A stretch of DNA of 10,087 bases, taken from contig CAJUSB010000119.1 in NCBI GenBank assembly GCA_910589115.1, forward strand, positions 1 to 10,087, read 5' to 3'. This DNA is from an uncultured Clostridia bacterium. Its GTDB lineage: Bacteria; Bacillota; Clostridia; Oscillospirales; Butyricicoccaceae. The position numbers and the translations under genes were made by a program. The notes beneath the pieces are model-generated. The model searched no databases. It saw only the letters and a program-made list of their open reading frames with translations, and was not told the origin of the DNA. Every line of letters begins with the position of its first letter. Positions within the stretch are counted from its first letter, which is position 1. Below are positions 6,416 to 10,087 of this stretch, piece after piece.

Positions 6416-6609
6416 AAGTTCTCCTTTTGGCTGTGTTGACTGGTTGGCACGGTGGCGGGCTTGCCGTCCGCGTTCAGCAGCGGCGTGAGCCCGCCTGAGT
6501 ATCCAGACCGGTGAAAAAGATATTGGATGCCGGTTTCGGTATCGAGCCAGATTTCAAATACTTCCATCGTTCCTTGAGAATATAGCTTTTGAAATCGTTT
6601 GTTTTTCAT
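6412..6609 (-). CDS. Small DUF6440-like protein
   Basis: A 65-residue soluble protein. The core WLDTETGIQYLFHRSGYSGG followed by LTPLLNADGKP (about 21-51) matches my recollection of DUF6440, a small family of unknown function common in Clostridia and Bacilli; this assignment is from memory. The N-terminus is basic (MKNKRFQKLY). The C-terminus is a polar tail that looks unstructured. AAAGGAG stands about 11 nt before the ATG. The stop codon overlaps the fbp start (ATGA), which makes coupling with fbp likely. The 51-bp gap to the upstream acetyltransferase/kinase gene shows no clear promoter or terminator, so it probably belongs to the same transcript. Confidence 0.75.
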   Translation of the reverse strand: MKNKRFQKLYSQGTMEVFEIWLDTETGIQYLFHRSGYSGGLTPLLNADGKPATVPTSQHSQKENL

Positions 6610-6660
6610 TGGAATAGAGCTCCTTTCGGGCGGTATTGGGGGCGGTTTTTATTCTGCGTT

Positions 6661-7833
6661 TCACCGGATTTTCTCGCGGGATTTCCGCAGGCTTTCCTTT
6701 TGATAAAATGCGTCAAGTTCACGTTGGTCAGTGATTACTGTGACCTTATCGGGATAACGTTTTTTGAGTGCGTTCCAGCGCGCGACATGCTGAGGGGTGC
6801 GGCCTTTATAGAGGATCCAGTCTGCAAATTCCCGATCCATTTTTTCCGGGCAGCCTTCGCCGATGGAGGCGCGGCACTTTCCGTGATAACGTAGTGCGCG
6901 TTTGACGGCACGGGCAAGGCAGGCGGCGCGGTCAAATTCCAGCAGGATAATGCGGTCAGCTTCGGCCATCCGGCGTGCATAGAGCAGGTTGTGATAATTG
7001 CCGTCAATAACCCAGTTATAGTGGCTATCCATAAATGTGCGGAGCAGGGAACGGCTTTCTTCACGCGGACGCTCCTGCCAGCCAGGCAGCCAGTGGATGC
7101 AGTCCAGATGCTGCAAGGGTACGTCATATTTTTCTGCGAGTGCCTGTGCCAGCATGGATTTGCCGCTGCCAGCATAGCCGACGACTGCAATTTTCGGTTT
7201 TTTCAGTTCGGCCTCGTAGGCAAGGATGTCCTTCCAGGCTTCGCTGTCGAAACGTTCATTTTTATAGAAAAAGGGCTTATCGGCTTCGGTAATGCGCCGC
7301 AGCACGCGGCAGGGATTGCCTGCGGCCAGAGACCAGGGCGGGATATCCCGCGTAACGACGCTGCCTGCTCCGATGACAGAATTGCTGCCGATGGTCACGC
7401 CGGGAAGGACGGTCACGCCGCCGCCCAGCCAGACATTGTCACCGATGTTAATCGGCTTTGCAAATTCGTACAGGGAATTGCGCGAAACCGGATGCAGCGG
7501 GTGTCCGGCAGTATACAGGGAAACATTCGGGGCGAACAGGCAGTTGTCGCCGATGGTGACGATTGCGGTGTCAATGATCGTGCAGTTATAGTTGATGAAC
7601 AAGTTTTTCCCGGCCCTGATCCGGGTGCCGTAATCGCAGTAAAAGGGCGGGTTGATGCTGGCGTTTTCCGACGCGCCCAGCAGTTCTCTTACAATCGCAC
7701 GATGGGTCTCAAAGTCGTCAGCGTCTGCGGTATTCAGACGCTGCAAAAGCCTCCGGCAGACCTTTTGCTCGGCAAAAATGGCTTCATCTGAAATGTAGGC
7801 GATATCGGCGTCACGCCGTTCGATGTTGTTCAA
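6661..7833 (-). CDS. Fused maltose/galactoside-type O-acetyltransferase and FlaR-like P-loop kinase
   Basis: This 390-residue protein joins two domains usually found as separate proteins. Residues 1-55 resemble the helical Mac domain and about 60-185 a left-handed beta-helix of the maltose/galactoside/thiogalactoside acetyltransferase group (hexapeptide repeats such as VTIGSNSVIGAGSVV). The expected catalytic His is H111 in TAGHPLHP, and the domain ends with the usual AGNPCRVLRRIT. Residues 213-378 form a P-loop NTPase with Walker A GYAGSGKS (219-226), LDCIHWLPGW and DGNYHNLLYARRM, typical of adenylate-kinase-like 'topology modulation protein FlaR'-related proteins. The start is TTG at 7833 with AAGGAG 12 nt before it. 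The longer in-frame reading from 7947 would translate the upstream terminator and has no ribosome site. No Met exists between residue 1 and 227. Substrates of both halves are unknown; sugar acetylation plus nucleotide/sugar phosphorylation is inference. Confidence 0.85.
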   Translation of the reverse strand: MNNIERRDADIAYISDEAIFAEQKVCRRLLQRLNTADADDFETHRAIVRELLGASENASINPPFYCDYGTRIRAGKNLFINYNCTIIDTAIVTIGDNCLFAPNVSLYTAGHPLHPVSRNSLYEFAKPINIGDNVWLGGGVTVLPGVTIGSNSVIGAGSVVTRDIPPWSLAAGNPCRVLRRITEADKPFFYKNERFDSEAWKDILAYEAELKKPKIAVVGYAGSGKSMLAQALAEKYDVPLQHLDCIHWLPGWQERPREESRSLLRTFMDSHYNWVIDGNYHNLLYARRMAEADRIILLEFDRAACLARAVKRALRYHGKCRASIGEGCPEKMDREFADWILYKGRTPQHVARWNALKKRYPDKVTVITDQRELDAFYQKESLRKSREKIR

Positions 7834-7882
7834 AGGGGGATTCAGCTCCTTTCGTAGATGGAGCACCGGTGTCCGGTGGAAG

Positions 7883-7916
7883 TTGCGAAAAGCCCGCGCA
7901 GCGGGCTTTTTCGCAA
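7883..7916 (-). terminator. Hairpin terminator after the alcohol dehydrogenase
   Basis: Arms 7883-7897 (TTGCGAAAAGCCCGC) and 7901-7916 pair with a single extra base around a 3-nt loop. The A/T runs inside the arms give the usual GC-core-plus-U-tract shape in both directions. It begins 6 bp past the dehydrogenase stop and should reduce read-through into the acetyltransferase/kinase gene. A second small hairpin, CACCGG-TGT-CCGGTG (7864-7878), sits just before that gene's ribosome site. Confidence 0.8.
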
Positions 7917-7921
7917 AGGCG

Positions 7922-9094
7922 TTATTCTGCGAGGCGGTAGATGTCAAGCATTTCCTTCGGGCCCAGCGTCAGGTAGCTGGACAGGGTTGTGCCGTCCAGT
8001 GTGGTTTTTTCAATGATTTCGGCGTAATCATCCGGTGTGATGCCGAGTTCCTTCATGGTGATCGGCATACCGATTTCGTGGAAATAGGCGCGCATTGCGC
8101 GGATGCCTTCGCGTGCGGTGACTTCCGGGTGGTCGAAATTCATTTCGGCGCCCCATACGCGGTGAGCGAGCTGTGCGAATTTCATGGTATCGTACTCCAG
8201 CACGTACTCGGCCCATGCGGGGAAGAGTACAGCCAGGCCTGCGCCGTGCGCAACGTTATCATGCACGCCGGAAATATCGTGTTCCATTTTGTGCACGGGG
8301 AATTTGCGGTTTTTGCCGCAGCCGGTGATGTCGTTATGCGACAGAGAGGATGCCCACATGAGGGTGGCGCGGGCGTTGTAATCTTCTGGATTGGCGATTG
8401 CGGCGCGGCCGGCATCGCGCACGGCGATGAGCAGGCCTTCTGCAAGGCGGTCGGTGAGGTCGCAGTCGGCATCGCCGGTGAAATAGCGTTCGAGGGTATG
8501 CATCATGGTGTCCACGATACCGCAGCCGGTCTGGAATTTGGAAACGGTAAAGGTATTTTCCGGGTTCAGGAAAGCGACGGCCGGGCGCACAGCTTCGGAG
8601 GTGATACCGCGTTTGAGGTGGGTTTCGTCGTTTGTAATCACGTCCGAATTGGACATTTCAGAACCGGCGGCTGAGAGGGTGAGGACGACGCCGACTGGCA
8701 TACATTTATCTGGGGCAGTTTTTGTTTCGATGAAGTCCCAGGGGTCGCAATTATTTGCCAGTCCGACGCCGATTGCTTTTGCGGAGTCGATGACGGAGCC
8801 GCCGCCGACGGCCAGCAGGAAATTGACTTCTTCGGATTTGCACAGGGCGATACCTTTGCGGATGAGGGAAAGTTTGGGGTTCGGTTCCACGCCGCCGAGT
8901 TCAACGAACGGCAGGCCTGAGGCATTGAGGGAATTGATTACTTTATCGAGCAGGCCGTTACGTTTGACGGAGCCGCCGCCGTAATGGAGCAGCACTTTTT
9001 TTGCGCCGAAAGCGCGGATATTTTCGCCGATAGACTGTTCGATCCCGCGACCGAAAAAGACCTTTGTCGGCGTACAAAAAACAAAGTTGTTCAT
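7922..9094 (-). CDS. Iron-containing alcohol dehydrogenase (butanol dehydrogenase type)
   Basis: This 390-residue protein is a full-length group III (Fe-type) alcohol dehydrogenase, closest in pattern to the NAD(P)H-dependent butanol dehydrogenases BdhA/BdhB and to YqhD. These reduce aldehydes to alcohols in the cytoplasm during fermentation or aldehyde detoxification. The N-terminal dinucleotide domain shows YGGGS (38-42), GGVEPNP (67-73) and the conserved GGGSVIDSAKAI (97-108). The C-terminal helical domain supplies the likely metal ligands D195 and H199 (GIVDTMMHTLERYF), H268 (VHKMEH) and H283 (VAHGAG). The ATG at 9094 follows AAAGGAGG at ideal spacing; an in-frame upstream ATG at 9184 would translate the GC-rich repeats. 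No promoter is visible between this gene and the HTH gene upstream, so the two are probably co-transcribed. The natural substrate cannot be fixed. Confidence 0.95.
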   Translation of the reverse strand: MNNFVFCTPTKVFFGRGIEQSIGENIRAFGAKKVLLHYGGGSVKRNGLLDKVINSLNASGLPFVELGGVEPNPKLSLIRKGIALCKSEEVNFLLAVGGGSVIDSAKAIGVGLANNCDPWDFIETKTAPDKCMPVGVVLTLSAAGSEMSNSDVITNDETHLKRGITSEAVRPAVAFLNPENTFTVSKFQTGCGIVDTMMHTLERYFTGDADCDLTDRLAEGLLIAVRDAGRAAIANPEDYNARATLMWASSLSHNDITGCGKNRKFPVHKMEHDISGVHDNVAHGAGLAVLFPAWAEYVLEYDTMKFAQLAHRVWGAEMNFDHPEVTAREGIRAMRAYFHEIGMPITMKELGITPDDYAEIIEKTTLDGTTLSSYLTLGPKEMLDIYRLAE

Positions 9095-9120
9095 AAGTTC
9101 CTCCTTTGAAAACGGACCCG

Positions 9121-9280
9121 GCCCCCCGGGCCGCTGATGTCCTCCGCAGACGGCGCCAGAGGGCTTTGCCCTCTGGACTCCCACACCTCCGCGGTGAGCG
9201 CCAAAGGGGCGCTTCCGCCCCTCTGGACTCCCACGATGCTCCGCATCGTCCCCTTCGCCTGCGGGCGGGACGGGAGTCCG
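9121..9280. repeat. Extragenic GC-rich palindromic repeat cluster
   Basis: Two copies of CTCTGGACTCCCAC (9171-9184 and 9221-9234, 50 bp apart) each close a GC hairpin: CCAGAGGGC-TTT-GCCCTCTGG (9156-9176) and GGGGCG-CTTC-CGCCCC (9206-9221, extended by CCA/TGG). A third hairpin CGATGC-TCC-GCATCG (9234-9248) follows, and an inverted GGGAGTCC lies near 9272. The loops and stems differ but the tail is constant, as in REP-type families. The block fills most of the gap between the HTH gene and the dehydrogenase and is much more GC-rich than its surroundings. Confidence 0.8.
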
Positions 9281-9290
9281 CCGTGTTTAT

Positions 9291-9512
9291 CTATTCCAAC
9301 CGCATTGCCATCTCAAGCAGAGGTTTTCCCTGTTCCGGGTCGTTGATTCGGATTTCGACGATTCCCAGCCGTCTTGCTTCGCGCAGCATACGGCTGACGA
9401 GCGGGCGCGATACGCCCAGCTCACTGGCGATTTCATTTTGGGTGCGCGCCTGTTCATAGTAGCATCGTGCAACATAGGTCAGGCGTTGGAGCCTGTCTTG
9501 GCGGATGTTCAT
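9291..9512 (-). CDS. SorC/DeoR-type regulator reduced to its DNA-binding domain
   Basis: This 73-residue protein matches the N-terminal DNA-binding part of SorC-family sugar-responsive regulators. A winged helix-turn-helix spans about residues 8-56 (RLTYVARCYYEQARTQNEIA, then SELGVSRPLVSRMLREARR and GIVEIRI). Family members continue for about 250 residues with a sugar-phosphate-binding and oligomerisation domain, which is missing here. The frame stops at EMAMRLE, exactly where the GC-rich repeat block begins, and no remnant of the effector domain is present before the dehydrogenase. It may be a 3'-deleted pseudogene that keeps its promoter, or a functional stand-alone DNA binder that no longer responds to a sugar. 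It has an AGGA-type ribosome site and an extended -10 promoter. By position it would control itself and the alcohol dehydrogenase. Confidence 0.75.
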   Translation of the reverse strand: MNIRQDRLQRLTYVARCYYEQARTQNEIASELGVSRPLVSRMLREARRLGIVEIRINDPEQGKPLLEMAMRLE

Positions 9513-9534
9513 ATGATTTTCCTCGCTTTGGGGG

Positions 9535-9543
9535 ATTATAGCA
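9535..9543 (-). promoter_or_regulatory. Extended -10 promoter for the HTH gene and probably the dehydrogenase
   Basis: On the minus strand TGCTATAAT (9543 to 9535) is a perfect extended -10 element (TGnTATAAT). There is no good -35 at 17 bp, as is common for this promoter type. Transcription would start near 9528, 16 nt before the ATG at 9512. Confidence 0.65.
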
Positions 9544-9589
9544 TTATTTTACCACAGGCGCAGAGAATAAGGAAGTAAATTCTTTCCAT

Positions 9590-9608
9590 TTTGTCCCTTG
9601 GGAGCAAA
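9590..9608. promoter_or_regulatory. Imperfect inverted repeat, candidate SorC-type operator
   Basis: TTTGTCCC-TT-GGGAGCAAA forms an inverted repeat with one inserted base, about 50-70 bp upstream of the extended -10. Its GGGAC half-sites recall the GGGAC/TGTCC elements bound by the SorC-family regulator CggR. A second partial palindrome (9571-9587) lies closer to the promoter. Operator function is inference. Confidence 0.3.
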
Positions 9609-9674
9609 TTTTTTCTGCCCGGAGTTAGCGCTGTACAAATGCATTGCTCATCGGGTAGAAATGGCTGATTCACT

Positions 9675-9715
9675 AAAAATACAGCGGTGCAGCATCCGGA
9701 ACACTGTACCGCTGT
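9675..9715 (-). terminator. Intrinsic terminator of the DUF4250 gene
   Basis: On the minus strand ACAGCGGT (9715-9708) pairs with ACCGCTGT (9688-9681). After one mismatch an inner CAG/CTG pairing continues the stem. The hairpin is followed by ATTTTT (9680-9675). It begins about 10 bp after the stop codon. Confidence 0.85.
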
Positions 9716-9725
9716 TGTTGCCCGT

Positions 9726-9902
9726 TTAACGGAATTGGTTGCTTCGCCGGTCATACTGATAACCGAGCCGTTCCAGCCGTGCACAAAGCTCGTCGCGTGC
9801 GATGTCTGCATCTTCGCACAGCAAATCAAGGTCGTCAAAACGGTCACGCAGGCGCGTATTGACGACACTCAACAAAATGGCTGGGTCATTAGGCAGGGAC
9901 AT
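9726..9902 (-). CDS. DUF4250-family small protein
   Basis: A 58-residue cytoplasmic protein beginning MSLPNDPAILLSVVNTRLRD and ending GYQYDRRSNQFR. This matches my recollection of the DUF4250 pattern (short N-terminal LPxDPxxLLSxVNxxLRD, an acidic middle, and a GYxYDxxxNQF ending), a small conserved family of unknown function in Clostridia and Bacteroidia. The middle (LDLLCEDADIARDELCARLERL) looks like a small helical DNA-binding-like fold, but no function is established. AAAGGAG stands about 11 nt before the ATG. The gene is a complete monocistronic unit with its own promoter and terminator. It is oriented like the downstream HTH gene but separated from it by the terminator. Confidence 0.85.
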   Translation of the reverse strand: MSLPNDPAILLSVVNTRLRDRFDDLDLLCEDADIARDELCARLERLGYQYDRRSNQFR

Positions 9903-9928
9903 TTTATAATCTCTCCTTTCATTTAATC

Positions 9929-9957
9929 ATAATATCAATGTTATAGTAAAGAGTAAA
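9929..9957 (-). promoter_or_regulatory. Sigma-A promoter for the DUF4250 gene
   Basis: On the minus strand TTTACT (9957-9952) and TATTAT (9934-9929) are 17 bp apart, inside an AT-rich stretch directly upstream of the gene. The expected start near 9922 gives a short leader of about 20 nt. Confidence 0.65.
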
Positions 9958-9972
9958 TGCCGTATGAAACCA

Positions 9973-10002
9973 CCCAGTCCGCCGTCCTTGTGGCGGACTG
10001 GG
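9973..10002. terminator. Strong GC hairpin, possible terminator of a gene beyond the right edge
   Basis: CCCAGTCCGCC (9973-9983) pairs perfectly with GGCGGACTGGG (9992-10002) around an 8-nt loop. Neither side has a clean T run (TGGTTTC on the minus strand, CAGAGTGC on the plus strand), so the direction and the terminator role are uncertain. Confidence 0.45.
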
Positions 10003-10065
10003 CAGAGTGCATAAAAGTGATGGGACGCACCATTTCCCCGCCGCAGCGGAAATAAAGTTTTTACT

Positions 10066-10087
10066 CGATTTTTTTACAAAAAAATCG
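10066..10087. repeat. AT-rich inverted repeat at the window edge
   Basis: CGATTTTTTT and AAAAAAATCG form a perfect 10-bp inverted repeat separated by AC, ending at the last base of the window. It could be part of a terminator for a gene to the right. Its full extent cannot be seen. Confidence 0.5.

Noticed and set aside
6991..8674. Long plus-strand frames of 266 and 283 residues
   Set aside because: Both are antisense to the acetyltransferase/kinase and dehydrogenase genes, have no family motifs and no ribosome sites.
9536..9868. A 110-residue minus-strand frame across the DUF4250 gene
   Set aside because: It runs through the terminator at 9675-9715 and the upstream region of the HTH gene, without a ribosome site; the 9726-9902 frame has a family match and good signals.
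10031..10060. CCGC-CGCA-GCGG short inverted repeat near the right edge
   Set aside because: The stem is only four pairs and its flanks align poorly; it is not distinguishable from chance.

Overview
The window looks like a chromosomal segment of a Gram-positive anaerobe of the class Clostridia, most likely an Oscillospiraceae/Ruminococcaceae-type gut bacterium. The evidence is the clostridial/Bacillota gene set (class III fructose-1,6-bisphosphatase, butanol-dehydrogenase-type iron alcohol dehydrogenase, DUF4250 and DUF6440 proteins, an RsgI-like anti-sigma factor), strong AGGAGG-type ribosome binding sites, consensus sigma-A promoters, and GC-rich extragenic hairpins carrying a repeated CTCTGGACTCCCAC tail. 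The genus is a guess.

Layout. (1) 1-660: the minus strand carries a short signal-peptide protein (49-420) behind a near-consensus promoter (539-568), with two LacI-type palindromic operators on either side of that promoter. (2) 927-2735, plus strand: a three-gene unit made of a secreted Asp/Gly/Cys repeat protein, an ECF sigma factor and a single-pass RsgI-like anti-sigma factor. It ends in a very long hairpin terminator (2761-2814). This is the most likely under-described system in the window: a signalling cassette whose first gene is a putative metal-binding secreted protein and whose anti-sigma factor ends in a His/Gly-rich outside tail. (3) 2965-3935, plus strand: a strong promoter, a structured leader of about 140 nt, a membrane-anchored protein of unknown function, and a terminator that overlaps its stop codon.

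(4) 3940-9512, minus strand: a long co-directional series. In transcription order it is a SorC-type HTH protein cut short at 73 aa (9512-9291), a GC-rich block of extragenic hairpins, an iron-containing alcohol dehydrogenase (9094-7922), a hairpin terminator, a fused maltose-acetyltransferase/P-loop-kinase protein starting at TTG (7833-6661), a DUF6440 protein (6609-6412), class III FBPase fbp (6415-4484) and a PAP2 phosphatase (4487-3990). The last three overlap by ATGA and are probably translationally coupled. The series meets the plus-strand gene at back-to-back terminators (3906-3969). (5) 9675-9957, minus strand: a small stand-alone DUF4250 gene (58 aa) with its own promoter and terminator. 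The right edge holds two further inverted repeats.

How the parts work together: the right-hand series is central carbon metabolism (gluconeogenesis through fbp, alcohol/aldehyde redox) mixed with poorly described accessory proteins. The left half is surface sensing and response: LacI-controlled secretion of a small protein, and the repeat protein/ECF sigma/anti-sigma cassette. No rRNA, tRNA, CRISPR array or transposase is visible.
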